Assembly (NCBI RefSeq): GCF_001580365.1
Contig: NZ_CP014480.1
Span: 2,047,008 to 2,111,007, forward strand
DNA length: 64,000 nt
Direction: 5' to 3'
From: Kocuria turfanensis
GTDB lineage: Bacteria > Actinomycetota > Actinomycetes > Actinomycetales > Micrococcaceae
Shown here: one piece after another, positions 7,756-16,564 of the stretch
Layout: each line of letters begins with the position of its first letter
Position numbering within the stretch: position 1 is the first letter of the stretch
Notes under the pieces: generated by a model
What the model was told of the DNA's origin: nothing
Seen by the model: the letters and a program-made list of their open reading frames with translations, nothing else
Database searches by the model: none
Made by a program: the position numbers and the translations under genes

Positions 7756-8127
7756 ATGCCCATGCTGCGAAAGGCCCCCGCATTGCACCGTGCCGTGATC
7801 CACCTCAACGACGCCGCCCCGGAGAAAATCCAGACCGCGCTGCAGAACACCGCCAACCTTCTCGCTGCCCTCGGGCCCGAGACCCAGGTGGAGCTCGTCG
7901 CCCACGGTCCCGGCATCGCCGTGGCCACCGACCCGGCCACCGAGGAATTCACTGCCCAGCTCACCGGTCTGCTGGCGGCAGGGGTGGCCCTGTGCGTGTG
8001 CCAGAACACCATGACCGCCCGCCGCCTGACCCCCACGGACATCCACCCCCAGGCGGTGGTCGTGGCCTCCGGTGTCGCTCACCTCGTCACCCGACAGACC
8101 GAAGGATGGTCCTACCTGCACCCCTGA
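7756..8127 (+). CDS. DsrE/DsrF-like family protein
   Basis: A 123-residue soluble protein with the DsrE-like alpha/beta pattern: RAVIHLNDAAPEKIQTALQN, VELVAHGPGIAVAT, and a Cys pair in GVALCVCQNTM where DsrE-like sulfur carriers place their conserved cysteine. A GVAHLVTRQTEGWSYL tail completes the fold. DsrE-type proteins carry persulfide sulfur in relay reactions, fitting the rhodanese/persulfide neighbours. It is the last gene of the plus-strand run and converges on the next MFS gene. Confidence 0.78.
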   Translation: MPMLRKAPALHRAVIHLNDAAPEKIQTALQNTANLLAALGPETQVELVAHGPGIAVATDPATEEFTAQLTGLLAAGVALCVCQNTMTARRLTPTDIHPQAVVVASGVAHLVTRQTEGWSYLHP

Positions 8128-8196
8128 CCCCACCACCGAGGTCCGGCTGAGCACAACGCAGCGCCTGCGCGTCGACGTCGAGGAGGGCTCTGATGG

Positions 8197-9366
8197 TCAC
8201 GGCCCGGTTCCACCCACGGCCGCCGCTGGCGTGGACCCGTACAGCAACAGGGCCACCCCGCTGGACAGGGACACCGCGGCGGTGATCACGAGCAGCACCC
8301 CCAGCCCCAGGCCCGGAATGACCGCACCGGCGATGGCCGGCGCTGCGACCGAGCTCAGTGCCCCCACGACCAGGCAGGCCGTGAACGCCGCGCCTGCCCG
8401 CTCGGGCACCAGCTCAGCGGTCCAGACGGCGAGCACCGCCGACCCCGTCATGTACCCGACACCGAAGATGCACGCCGAGGCCATCGTCGCGGTCAACGAG
8501 TCGCTGGCCAACCCAAGCAGCGCCAACGCCGCGGCCACCGTCACCAGACTCAGCGCGGCGACCCGCAGGCTGCCCACTCGTTGCGCGAGGGCCCCGGTCG
8601 CCACACCCACCATGCCGGTGAGGCCGATGGCCGCATACAGCGCCGGAACGGCCGCCGCCGGCAGGGTGCCGCTGTCCACGACGTCGGCGGCGTAGGTGAA
8701 GTAGATGACGACCACCGCGAAGTAGACCACGGAGTAGGCACCCGGGACCCGCAGCGCCGCCGCCAGCGAGGAGGCGCCGAGCTGTCCCTCCGGGCGTGGG
8801 GCCGGTCTGGTGCGCGGCACCAGGCGCAGGTTCACGATCGCCGCGACCACCGCGGCCACAGCGATGCCGGCCCAGACCAGCCGCCAGGATCCCAATGCGG
8901 TCATCACGGCCAGCCCGCCCAGCAACAGGAGCCCGCCGCTGGTGCCGGTTGTGATGATCGCCAACGCTCGGGGTTGCTGCCGCAAGGGCACCGAACGGGT
9001 CACGATGTCGGAGTACGGCGCCCAGACCCAGCCACCGGCGCTGCCGGCCAGGACGACACCGACGGCCAGCAACCAGGGGGCCTGCGCGGAGGTCACGATC
9101 ACCGCCCCCGCAGCACCGCAGGCCCCACCCACGGTTGTCGGAGCGCGCGAACCGTGGCGGGTTGCCAGTCGGCCCGCCAGCAGCAGGCCGGCCAGATAGC
9201 CCGCGAACGTGGCGCTGGAGACCAGCCCGAGCACCAGCTCGGAGAGCCCCAGGTCCTCCCGGATGTCGGGCAGTGTCAGACCGTAGGCGTAGCGGGCCAT
9301 GCCGAAGGCGACCCCGACCACCGCCGCTCCGGCCAGCCCGATCCGGCTGCCCGCCGAAAGTGTCAC
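8197..9366 (-). CDS. MFS transporter, YbfB/YjiJ-like
   Basis: A 389-residue, 12-segment MFS protein starting at GTG 9366 with AGGAGG six bases upstream. The N-terminus (GVAFGMARYAYGLTLPDIRE) is typical of the YbfB/YjiJ branch of the superfamily. It stands alone on the minus strand between the DsrE gene (convergent) and the second MBL-rhodanese gene. The substrate is unknown; context suggests a sulfur compound. Confidence 0.78.
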   Translation of the reverse strand: MTLSAGSRIGLAGAAVVGVAFGMARYAYGLTLPDIREDLGLSELVLGLVSSATFAGYLAGLLLAGRLATRHGSRAPTTVGGACGAAGAVIVTSAQAPWLLAVGVVLAGSAGGWVWAPYSDIVTRSVPLRQQPRALAIITTGTSGGLLLLGGLAVMTALGSWRLVWAGIAVAAVVAAIVNLRLVPRTRPAPRPEGQLGASSLAAALRVPGAYSVVYFAVVVIYFTYAADVVDSGTLPAAAVPALYAAIGLTGMVGVATGALAQRVGSLRVAALSLVTVAAALALLGLASDSLTATMASACIFGVGYMTGSAVLAVWTAELVPERAGAAFTACLVVGALSSVAAPAIAGAVIPGLGLGVLLVITAAVSLSSGVALLLYGSTPAAAVGGTGP

Positions 9367-9583
9367 GGATGCCTCCTCATGCTGCGGCGTGCACCGGAAC
9401 TGCTGTCCACCGCAGCAGCATCGGCCGACACGATGCGCTCAGTTTGACTGCTCATCAGCGGTCCGCGGTGAAAGAACCGATAGAACCGCTTGTCACGGCC
9501 GCCCGGGCTTGAGGCTACCTCCACGGCCCGGCACCGTTCGGTCAGCACCTGACCACCCGCCACCTCGAGGCGCCGGACACGAC

Positions 9584-9620
9584 CGAAGGGGCCACCCGCA
9601 TCATGCGAGTGGCCCCTCCG
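9584..9620 (-). terminator. Hairpin downstream of MBL-rhodanese 2
   Basis: An 18-base inverted repeat with two mismatches (9584-9601 with 9603-9620) starts 26 bases past the stop of the minus-strand MBL-rhodanese gene. It probably ends that transcript. Confidence 0.55.
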
Positions 9621-9645
9621 GCCGTTCAGTGCTGGATGCCCCGGG

Positions 9646-11049
9646 TCAGCGGGCGGCGACCGCGGTGTCCTGGGCGGCGGACCAGGCGGCGTAGGAGCCC
9701 TCGAGCTCCACCACGTCGTAGCCGGCGTGGCGCAGGGTCGAGGCCACGACCGAGCTGCGCAGCCCGCTCTGGCAGTAGGTCACGATCGTGCCCTGCTCCG
9801 GGAGCCGGTCCAGGTTCCACAGGACCCGGCCGCCGTGCAGCTGGGTGGCGCCGGGGACGTGGCCGGCGGTGTGCTCGCTCACGGCGCGCACGTCCAGCAG
9901 CAGGGCCTTGTCGAAGGCCTCGACCTCCTCGGGGGCGACCAACCGCGGGGTGGACTGCGGCAGGCCCTCGATCCCGGTGACGTAGCCGGCCACGGCGTCG
10001 ATGCCCACGCGCACCAGGTGGTCCCAGAACTCCTGGGCGGCCTCCTGGTCGGGCGCCAGCAGCACCAGCGGCCGGTCGTCGGCCTCGGGGTTCACGGCCC
10101 AGGCGCCGAAGGTCGCGATCGACTTCCCCGCCGGGATGTTCAGCGCCCCGGCCACGGTCCCGGTGTGCACCTCGTCCGCGGAACGGGTGTCCACGAAGGT
10201 CACCTCGCCGGCCGCCAGGCGCTGCGCGACCTGCTGCGGGTCGAGCTCGGGCAGCGGGGTCCGCTCGCCCATGACGGCCGGGCCCCGGCGGTTCTGGTTC
10301 TTCATCCGGCCGAAGTAGAACGGGGCGTCGGGCTGGCCGTCGAGCAGCTCGGCGACGAAGCCGGCCTCGTCGTCGGCCGCCAGGTAGGGGCCCCACCAGG
10401 CGTAGAGGCGCTCGTAGCCCACCGTGGTGGAGGGGATCGCGCCCAGGGCCTTGCCGCAGGCCGAGCCCGCGCCGTGGCCGGGGAAGACCTGGACGTGGTC
10501 GGGGAGGGTCAGGAACTTCTCCTTGAGGCTGGTGAACATCTGCTTCGCGCCGAGGAAGCGGGTGTCCACGCCGCCGGCGGCCTCGTCCAGCAGGTCCGGG
10601 CGGCCCAGGTCGCCGGAGAACACGAAGTCGCCGGTGAGCAGGTAGCCCGGGGCGTCGGCGAAGGCGCCGTCGGTGACCAGGAAGGACAGGTGCTCGGGGG
10701 TGTGACCCGGGGTGTGCACCGCGGCCACCACGATGTTGCCGATGCGGATCTCGTCGCCGTCGTGCAGGCGGGCGGCCTCGAACTCGTACTGCCAGTCCTC
10801 CCCGCCCTCGCCGGAGACGTGCATCGTCGCCCCGGTGGCCGCGGCCAGCTCGCGGGTGCCGGAGAGGTAGTCGGCGTGGATGTGGGTCTCGGTGACCGCC
10901 GTGATCTCCATGCCGTTCTTGGTGGCCATGTCCCGGTAGACGTCGATGTCGCGGCGGGCGTCGACCACCAGCGCCTGGCCGGTGCGCTGGCACCCGATGA
11001 AGTAGCTGGCCTGGGCGAGGTCCTCGTCGTAGATGCGCTCGATGAGCAT
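9646..11049 (-). CDS. MBL-fold/rhodanese fusion 2, persulfide dioxygenase-rhodanese
   Basis: A 467-residue protein, ATG 11049 behind AGGAGAGA. The MBL domain carries THIHAD (His56, His58, Asp60), TPGHTPEHLSF, GDFVFSGDLGRPDLL and FPGHGAGSACG, closely following the ETHE1/persulfide-dioxygenase pattern. Two rhodanese modules follow, the first with its Cys replaced and the second with CQSGLRSS. It differs enough from the fusion at 3925-5277 to be a separate paralogue rather than a recent duplicate. Two CstR-type operators lie directly upstream. It probably oxidises glutathione-, mycothiol- or CoA-type persulfides in the cytosol. Confidence 0.87.
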   Translation of the reverse strand: MLIERIYDEDLAQASYFIGCQRTGQALVVDARRDIDVYRDMATKNGMEITAVTETHIHADYLSGTRELAAATGATMHVSGEGGEDWQYEFEAARLHDGDEIRIGNIVVAAVHTPGHTPEHLSFLVTDGAFADAPGYLLTGDFVFSGDLGRPDLLDEAAGGVDTRFLGAKQMFTSLKEKFLTLPDHVQVFPGHGAGSACGKALGAIPSTTVGYERLYAWWGPYLAADDEAGFVAELLDGQPDAPFYFGRMKNQNRRGPAVMGERTPLPELDPQQVAQRLAAGEVTFVDTRSADEVHTGTVAGALNIPAGKSIATFGAWAVNPEADDRPLVLLAPDQEAAQEFWDHLVRVGIDAVAGYVTGIEGLPQSTPRLVAPEEVEAFDKALLLDVRAVSEHTAGHVPGATQLHGGRVLWNLDRLPEQGTIVTYCQSGLRSSVVASTLRHAGYDVVELEGSYAAWSAAQDTAVAAR

Positions 11050-11122
11050 GGGTCTCTCCTTCGGGGAGTCGGTGGAACAAGGGTTCGGCGGAGTTCCCTC
11101 CGGCCGTCTGCCCACCAGCGTA

Positions 11123-11138
11123 ATACCCCCTGGGGTAT
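11123..11138. promoter_or_regulatory. CstR/CsoR-type operator 1 before MBL-rhodanese 2
   Basis: ATACCCCCTGGGGTAT is one of two operators spaced 23 bases centre to centre, about 75 bases upstream of the ATG at 11049. Confidence 0.75.
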
Positions 11139-11145
11139 CCTGCAA

Positions 11146-11161
11146 GTACCCCTGGGGGTAT
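11146..11161. promoter_or_regulatory. CstR/CsoR-type operator 2 before MBL-rhodanese 2
   Basis: GTACCCCTGGGGGTAT is the second of the pair. The two-site arrangement resembles the cstR promoter at 1422-1458, suggesting cooperative binding. Confidence 0.72.
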
Positions 11162-11363
11162 ATGCTTGGGGGCTCGTCTTCCTCCGCGTTTGAACGATGG
11201 GAAAGTCCACACCAGGACGGATGGCCGGACGCCAACCGTCGCGGCCAGACCTTCTAGCCCCTGCCACGGTTCTCAAGGTGCATGGACAAGGGGCTCATAC
11301 TGCGACGCGGCCCACCGCTAACGGGGCCATATGTAAAGCGGAAGGGACCTATCTGGTCTCACG
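11162..11363. other. Intergenic stretch upstream of the stress-gene pair
   Basis: About 200 bases with no convincing gene. A weak inverted repeat (AGCCCCT near 11258, AGGGGCT near 11291) is present. This is the only room for the promoter of the plus-strand hypothetical/USP pair. Confidence 0.4.
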
Positions 11364-11723
11364 ATGCTGGGTGCCGTGCTGTGGATCGCGCTGGTCCGCA
11401 GCAGCGAGGGGATCGTGGCGCCCAACAGCACCATCGAGCTGATGCGGGACCTCGGCCGGCCCCGCGGGGACATGTACGAGGTCGCCGTGTGGGCCGACAT
11501 CCTCACGGTGCGCGGCGACGAGCTGTTCTGCACCTACACCGTCGACAACCAAGCGGTGGTAGTCCCGGAGAACATCGACGCGATCCGGGCCCTGGCCGGC
11601 ACCGTCACGGACGGGACCGAATCCATGAGCCGCACCGACGCCGCCCTGGACGTACGCGCCGACTTCCTGGCCCGCGCCCCGCACCCCGGCCAGGCCCACT
11701 CCCCGGAGGGGGCACGGTCGTGA
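11364..11723 (+). CDS. Hypothetical protein upstream of USP
   Basis: A 119-residue frame from ATG 11364. A better ribosome site (GAGGGG) precedes an in-frame GTG at 11415, which would give a 102-residue protein beginning VAPNSTIELMRDLG. The sequence is soluble and acidic, with a beta-rich middle (MYEVAVWADILTVRGDELFCTYTVDN). I do not recognise the family. Its stop overlaps the GTG of the universal stress gene (GTGA), so the two are coupled. Confidence 0.55.
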   Translation: MLGAVLWIALVRSSEGIVAPNSTIELMRDLGRPRGDMYEVAVWADILTVRGDELFCTYTVDNQAVVVPENIDAIRALAGTVTDGTESMSRTDAALDVRADFLARAPHPGQAHSPEGARS

Positions 11724-12163
11724 ACGCCGCGGAACCCTTCCGCATCGTGGTCGGGGTGGACGGATCGCCCGAGTCCCTGAGGGCTCTGGAGTGGGCGGTC
11801 ACCGAGGCCCGGTTCCGTCAGGGTCAGGTCCATGTGGTGACTGCCTGGCAGCATCCGTCCATGGTGGCCGGTGACGACCTGGATTGGGACCTGACCCGAT
11901 ACGAAGCCAGGGCCCGGCACCTCCAGGACGACGCCTTGCGCAGCGTCCACGCCGAGCAGGAGGACATCACCGGCGAGGTGGTCCAGGGCTAGGCCGCCGC
12001 GGTGCTGGTGGAGGCTTCCGCCGAGGCCGATCTGCTGATCGTGGGACCCCACGGCTACGGCGGCTTCACCGGCCTGCTCCTGGGCTCGGTCTCCAACCAG
12101 GTCGTCCACCACGCCCACTGCCCCGTGCTCGTCGTCAAGCCCCGGCACCAGGGCCGCCTATAG
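11720..12163 (+). pseudogene. Universal stress protein (UspA family), interrupted by amber codon
   Basis: From GTG 11720 (GGAGGGGG upstream) the frame encodes a UspA domain starting FRIVVGVDGSPESLRALEWA. TAG at 11990-11992 replaces what is most simply a CAG codon ([18 protein letters not shown]). The same frame then continues with the ATP-binding loop [16 protein letters not shown] and the end strand CPVLVVKPR to TAG 12161-12163, a normal 147-codon length. As written the protein stops at residue 90 and loses the nucleotide-binding motif, so it is probably non-functional. A sequencing error cannot be excluded. Confidence 0.8.
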
Positions 12164-12246
12164 AGGGGTCCGGAAAGAGACGTGCCGGGGCGCAGGATCG
12201 TGAAGTGCATGTCGCAGCGTCAGCGGGCCCGGAAGGATCACTTCGG

Positions 12247-12690
12247 TCAGTGGCCGGAGGTGTGGCCGGGGCTGTGGGAAGGGGCCGGGGACTCGTCGCC
12301 GCCCGGGATGCCGCCTGTTGCGCTGCCGCTGATGAGCGGGCCGATGACGAAGGCCGAGAGCGAGTAGAGGACCGCGAAGACGAGCAGACCCACCGCGGGC
12401 GCCCACCAGGTCCCGAACCTGCGGCGCAGACGTAGCAGGAAGGGGATCGAGGCGGCAAGGCCCAGAACACCGAACAGGACGGTCCCGCCGGACCCGGCAA
12501 TCAGCGCCGTCCCGGCGAGCACGCCCACATGGTGCAGCACATGCGGGAGGAGCCCCAGGACCACGCCGATCCCGCCGATGGCGGAGTTCCACAGCGCGCG
12601 CAGGCGCCTCGGCCGGACCAGCTGAGCGTCTCCGGGGGTGCCCGCCTGATCGCTGAGCCGGTGGTGGGGAAGATGCTCATCCATCGCCAT
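12247..12690 (-). CDS. Small polytopic membrane protein, His-rich ends
   Basis: A 147-residue protein, ATG 12690 with GGGAAGGG upstream. Hydrophobic segments lie near residues 36-58, 60-85 and 93-118, so there are three to four membrane spans. The N-terminus (MDEHLPHHRLSDQ) and the C-terminal tail (SPAPSHSPGHTSGH) are rich in His. The spans include GVVLGLLPHVLHHVGVLAG, with His residues inside the membrane segment. I do not recognise a named family. The location among copper and DUF305 genes suggests metal handling, which is inference only. Confidence 0.65.
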   Translation of the reverse strand: MAMDEHLPHHRLSDQAGTPGDAQLVRPRRLRALWNSAIGGIGVVLGLLPHVLHHVGVLAGTALIAGSGGTVLFGVLGLAASIPFLLRLRRRFGTWWAPAVGLLVFAVLYSLSAFVIGPLISGSATGGIPGGDESPAPSHSPGHTSGH

Positions 12691-12840
12691 CGCGCCCTTC
12701 CCTGCAGCTGGTGTGCTGTCCCGCCGAGTGTAGTCACCGGCCCGCCATAGGCATGGGCTCGAGGTGCCGCGAATGTCGGTCCCGACCGGTCCGGGGCCGG
12801 CCTTGCGGCCCCGGACCGGCTGTCCGGCTCGCGTGCGTTC

Positions 12841-13704
12841 TTACAGCAGCACCTCGGTGCTGCTGCCGCCGTCGGTGGTGCGCAGGACGGTGGAATCGGC
12901 CACCAGCAGTGCCTCCACCGTCCCCTCCGCAGTGATGCTCGCTCCCAGGGCGGTGATCTCCCCGATCGCCTTCTCACTGGTGTCCCAGGTGTCCCCGGCG
13001 TCAGCGCTGGTGAGCAGGCGCCCGTCGATGCCGGCGCCGACGATGGTCTTCTCATCGGCCCAAGCCACCATCGACATCAGTTGCGGGGTGTCCAGGGTGT
13101 CCCAGGTGGTCCCGTCGTCGCTGGAGCGCAGCACGCCGTTCTCGGTGGTGGCCAGGACTGTGCCCGTGCCCGGGGCGATCGCCAGGGACGCCGGGGCGGA
13201 GGGGATCTCAAGGGTGTCCCAGGTGCGGCCGTCGGTGCTGGCGCGCAGCTGCCCGTCGAAGCCGATGACCGCGTTCGGGCTGGCGGTCAGGGCGTGGAAG
13301 TCCGACTCCCCCCCTCGGGAGAGCACCTCCCAGGTCTCACCGCCGTCGGTGGATTCGATCAGCCCGACCGGTTCGGGCAGGTCGGTCCCCATCCCGGGGT
13401 GGCCCGAGGCGAGGTAGCGGCCCTCGGTGAGGGTGAAACCCATCAGGTCCACGACCGGGCCCACCTGGGTCAACTGCCGGTTCTCCAACCGGAACAGGCC
13501 CTCATGGGTGGCCAACAGAATCACCCCGGTGGCTGTGTCGCGGGTGATGGCATGGATGTGGGTGATCGCCGTTCCAGCGCTGTTGGTGCTGGAGGAAGCA
13601 GTCGGAGCCGTGGAGTTCGCCTGCGGCGAGCACGCCACCAGGGCCCCGGAGCCCAGCAGGCTGAACCCGGCCAGGAGAAGGGATCTGCGGGTCAAGGAGT
13701 TCAT
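12841..13704 (-). CDS. Secreted lipoprotein with BNR/sortilin-like beta-propeller repeats
   Basis: A 287-residue protein, ATG 13704. The N-terminus carries arginines, a hydrophobic stretch and a lipobox-like LVAC (RRSLLLAGFSLLGSGALVAC), followed by a Ser/Thr-rich linker. The mature part has repeated DGGETW / DGRTWDTL / DDGTTWDTL / DAGDTWDT motifs, the Asp-box (BNR) signature of sialidase-like or photosystem-stability-factor-like propellers. It resembles the F510_1955 family of glycosylhydrolase-like lipoproteins seen near copper genes; I infer no enzymatic activity. It diverges from the response regulator gene with a TGAAG direct repeat between them. Confidence 0.75.
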   Translation of the reverse strand: MNSLTRRSLLLAGFSLLGSGALVACSPQANSTAPTASSSTNSAGTAITHIHAITRDTATGVILLATHEGLFRLENRQLTQVGPVVDLMGFTLTEGRYLASGHPGMGTDLPEPVGLIESTDGGETWEVLSRGGESDFHALTASPNAVIGFDGQLRASTDGRTWDTLEIPSAPASLAIAPGTGTVLATTENGVLRSSDDGTTWDTLDTPQLMSMVAWADEKTIVGAGIDGRLLTSADAGDTWDTSEKAIGEITALGASITAEGTVEALLVADSTVLRTTDGGSSTEVLL

Positions 13705-13786
13705 GGGTCCTTTCCGCCTCGCAACCACATCACGAGGACCATCCACCATTCTCGACCGGCCGTAGAGGGGCTCTGCGCCGTTTTCC

Positions 13787-13805
13787 TTGAAGGTTTGGCG
13801 AAGAT
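13787..13805 (+). promoter_or_regulatory. TGAAG-N6-TGAAG-type direct repeat, site a
   Basis: TTGAAGGTTTGGCGAAGAT has half-sites 11 bases apart (second half-site CGAAG), the geometry of OmpR/PhoB-family sites. It lies 59 bases upstream of the response regulator start at 13864 and in the shared region with the lipoprotein gene. Confidence 0.55.
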
Positions 13806-13863
13806 TGCCGCAGGAAGGGCCTCTGGGACGGATCGGCATACAGGTCGGGGACACACTGGAGGC

Positions 13864-14571
13864 ATGAATTCTGGCTCCGATGCCGGCACCCGCCCGGAGC
13901 GGGTGCTGGTGGTCGACGACGAGAAACCCCTGGCGCAGATGGTCGCCACCTACCTGGCCCGCGCCGGCTACGCGGTGGACCTGGCGCACACCGGCCCCGA
14001 CGCCCTGGAGGCCGCCCGCGACCGGAGCCTGGACGTGGTGGTGCTGGACCTGGGTCTGCCGGGGCTGGACGGCATCGAGGTGTGCCGCAGGATCCGGGGC
14101 TTCTCCGAGTGCTACGTGCTGATGCTCACGGCCCGCGGGGACGAGGAGGACAAGCTGGCCGGGCTGGCGGCCGGGGCCGACGACTACATCACGAAGCCCT
14201 TCAGTGTTCGCGAGCTCGTCGCCCGGGTGGCCGCGGTGCTGCGCCGGCCCCGGACCACCGTGGCCCCGGTCGAGCCCGCCCGGGAGTTCGGGGAGCTGAC
14301 CGTCGACCTCGCGGCCCACGAGGCACGGGTGGGCGGGCGGCCGGTGGGCCTGACCCGCACCGAGTTCGACCTACTGGGGGCCCTGTCGGCCCGCCCGCAC
14401 CAGGCGCTCACCCGCCGCAAGCTCATCGACACCGTCTGGGATCCATCCTGGGTCGGGGACGAGCGGATCGTGGACGTGCACATCGGGCACCTGCGCCGGA
14501 AGCTCGGGGAAGACCCGATCGGCTTCATCGACACGGTCCGTGGGGTCGACTACCGGATGGTGACACCGTGA
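13864..14571 (+). CDS. OmpR-family response regulator 1
   Basis: A 235-residue regulator, ATG 13864. The receiver domain has the acidic pair in VVDDE (residues 18-19), phospho-acceptor Asp62 in VLDLGLPG, and the DYITKPF lysine. The C-terminal winged helix has LTRTEFDLLGAL and the recognition-helix region IVDVHIGHLRRKLG. It overlaps the kinase gene (GTGA). The closest relative in the window is the regulator at 37568, whose recognition region is nearly the same (LVDVHIGRIRKKLG), so both may read the TGAAG direct repeats. Its own kinase is destroyed. Confidence 0.9.
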   Translation: MNSGSDAGTRPERVLVVDDEKPLAQMVATYLARAGYAVDLAHTGPDALEAARDRSLDVVVLDLGLPGLDGIEVCRRIRGFSECYVLMLTARGDEEDKLAGLAAGADDYITKPFSVRELVARVAAVLRRPRTTVAPVEPAREFGELTVDLAAHEARVGGRPVGLTRTEFDLLGALSARPHQALTRRKLIDTVWDPSWVGDERIVDVHIGHLRRKLGEDPIGFIDTVRGVDYRMVTP

Positions 14572-15152
14572 GTCCCCGGCGCGAGCGGAGCCTGGCTACC
14601 CGGTTCTTCACCGTCCAGGTGCTGGTGGTCGCAGCCTCCCTGGCGGCGGCAGTCGTGGTGGCCTCCCTGATGGGCCCGGCGATCTTCCACAATCACTTGA
14701 TCATGGCCGGGCATGCGGAGAACTCCCCGGAGTTGCTGCACGTGGAGCAGGCCTACCGCGACACCAACCTCATCACCGTGGCCGTGGCCTTGGCCACGGC
14801 CCTGATCTGCGCCCTGGTCGCCAGCATCTGGTTATCCCGTCGCATCCAGGGTTCTCTCGGGAAGCTGGCCGAAGCCGCCAAAGGCATGTCCCGCGGCCGC
14901 TACGACACCCGGGTACCGGCCCTGGGTGCCGGAGCGGAGGTGGACGGGGTGGCCACCGCGTTCAACACCATGGCGGCTCGTCTGCAAAGTACCGAAGGCA
15001 CCCGCCGGCGGATGCTCTCGGACCTGGCCCATGAGATGCGCACCCCGATCTCGGTGCTCACCGTGTACTGCGAAGGCCTCCAGGACGGGGTCATCCACTG
15101 GGACGAAACCACCAGCGAGATCATGACCGACCAGCTGGGACGCCTCACCCGG
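14568..15152 (+). pseudogene. Sensor histidine kinase 1, 5' fragment (split by IS256 element)
   Basis: GTG 14568 overlaps the regulator stop. The fragment encodes the first membrane helix, a short extracytoplasmic loop containing FHNHLIMAGHAE and LLHVEQAY, the second helix, a HAMP domain, and the DHp helix with the phospho-acceptor in DLAHEMRTPISVL. It ends at ...LGRLTR, where the IS element begins; translation would add two codons and stop in the IS (TGA 15156-15158). The ATPase domain is cut off. Confidence 0.9.
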
Positions 15153-16564
15153 AGTTGAGCCCCCGATAGTGGTGTAGCGCGGTGGTCCTGCTCGTCGTTC
15201 CGGACGAGGGCGCGGCCACCGTGAGATCTTTCGAGTTCACCTCTCACAGCACCCTCGAAAGGACATCATCACGATGACCGCTCCTCATATTGTCGACCCT
15301 GTCGGCCTGCTCGGCGAAGCCCTGTCCGAAGCGTCCCCGGATCTGATGCGGTCCCTGCTGCAGACGGTGATCAACGCGCTGCTCTCCGCCGATGCCGAGG
15401 CGGTGGTCGGCGCCGAATGGGGCCGACCCGCTCCCGAGCGGGTGACCCAGCGCAACGGCTACCGGCACCGCGACCTCGACACCCGCATCGGCACTATCGA
15501 CGTCGCCGTCCCGAAGCTGCGCACCGGCACCTACTTCCCCGACTGGTTGCTCGAGCGGCGCAAACGGGCCGAGTCCGCCCTCATCACGGTCGTGGCCGAC
15601 TGCTACCTGGCCGGGGTCTCGACCCGCCGGATGGACAAGCTGGTGAAGACCCTGGGGATCAACAGCCTGTCGAAGTCCCAGGTCTCCCGGATGGCCGGTG
15701 ATCTCGACGAGCACGTGGAGTCCTTCCGCCACCGGCCCCTGGGCGAGGCCGGTCCTTTCACGTTCGTGGCCGCCGACGCGCTGACCATGAAGGTCCGCGA
15801 AGGCGGGCGCGTAGTGAACGCGGTCGTGCTGCTGGCCACCGGGGTCAACGGCGACGGCCACCGCGAGGTCCTGGGCATGCGGGTGGCCACGGCCGAGACC
15901 GGGGCGGCCTGGAACGAGTTCTTCGCCGACCTCGTGGCCCGCGGCCTGGGCGGGGTCCGCCTGGTCACCTCCGACGCCCACGCCGGGCTCAAGGACGCGA
16001 TCGCCGCGAATCTGCCCGGGGCCACCTGGCAGCGGTGCCGCACCCACTACGCGGCCAATCTCATGTCGATCTGCCCGAAGAGCATGTGGCCGGCCGTGAA
16101 GGCGATGCTGCACAGCGTCTACGACCAGCCCGACGCCGCCGCCGTGCACGCCCAATTCGACCGCCTCATCGACTACGTCGCCGAGAAGCTCCCGGCGGTG
16201 GCCGAGCATCTGGGGCAGGCCCGCGAGGACATCCTCGCCTTCACGAGCTTCCCCAAGGACGTCTGGGCCCAGATCTGGTCCAACAACCCCGCCGAACGGC
16301 TGAACAAGGAGATCCGGCGGCGGACCGACGCAGTCGGGATCTTCCCCAACCGAGCAGCCATCGTCCGCCTCGTCGGCGCCGTGCTGGCCGAACAGACCGA
16401 CGAGTGGGCCGAAGGCCGCCGCTACCTCGGCCTGGAGGTACTCACCCGATGCCGGCTCACCACCGTCGACGTCACCGGAAGCGAGGTGAATCCCGACCCC
16501 CTGACCGCACTGACAGCCTGATCCCCGTACGAAGGATCGTTACACCACTCCCGGGGGCTTGACC
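15153..16564 (+). mobile_element. IS256-family insertion sequence, copy 1
   Basis: A 1412-bp element identical, as far as I compared, to the copy at 41128-42539. The ends form an imperfect inverted repeat: the first 27 bases (AGTTGAGCCCCCGATAGTGG...) match the reverse complement of the last 27 at 21 positions. It sits inside the kinase gene and is flanked by CACCCGG on both sides if the last element base is counted with the target, otherwise 6 bp. It carries one transposase gene. Confidence 0.9.
15274..16521 (+). CDS. IS256/Mutator-family transposase, copy 1
   Basis: A 415-residue DDE transposase. The acidic residues are visible in order: ADALTMK (about residue 168), the SDAH motif (about 232) and NPAERLNKEIRRRTDAVGIFPN (about 337), which includes the C-terminal Mutator signature. 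ATG 15274 is preceded by CGAAAGGA. It fills the element, which has no other gene. A long antisense frame over it is only a shadow of this reading frame. Confidence 0.95.
   Translation: MTAPHIVDPVGLLGEALSEASPDLMRSLLQTVINALLSADAEAVVGAEWGRPAPERVTQRNGYRHRDLDTRIGTIDVAVPKLRTGTYFPDWLLERRKRAESALITVVADCYLAGVSTRRMDKLVKTLGINSLSKSQVSRMAGDLDEHVESFRHRPLGEAGPFTFVAADALTMKVREGGRVVNAVVLLATGVNGDGHREVLGMRVATAETGAAWNEFFADLVARGLGGVRLVTSDAHAGLKDAIAANLPGATWQRCRTHYAANLMSICPKSMWPAVKAMLHSVYDQPDAAAVHAQFDRLIDYVAEKLPAVAEHLGQAREDILAFTSFPKDVWAQIWSNNPAERLNKEIRRRTDAVGIFPNRAAIVRLVGAVLAEQTDEWAEGRRYLGLEVLTRCRLTTVDVTGSEVNPDPLTALTA

Noticed and set aside
939..11992. Programmed recoding of TAG (amber read-through) in DUF302 and USP
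   Set aside because: TAG also serves as the normal stop of several genes here (nuoM-like, resolvase 1, the end of the USP frame), and no suppressor tRNA or selenocysteine/pyrrolysine signal is seen.
12182..12367. Plus-strand small frame opposite the membrane protein gene
   Set aside because: It lies antisense to the better-supported gene at 12247-12690 and lacks a ribosome site.
15244..16209. Long antisense frame inside both IS copies
   Set aside because: It is a composition shadow of the transposase gene, with low-complexity Gly/His/Val content and no family features.
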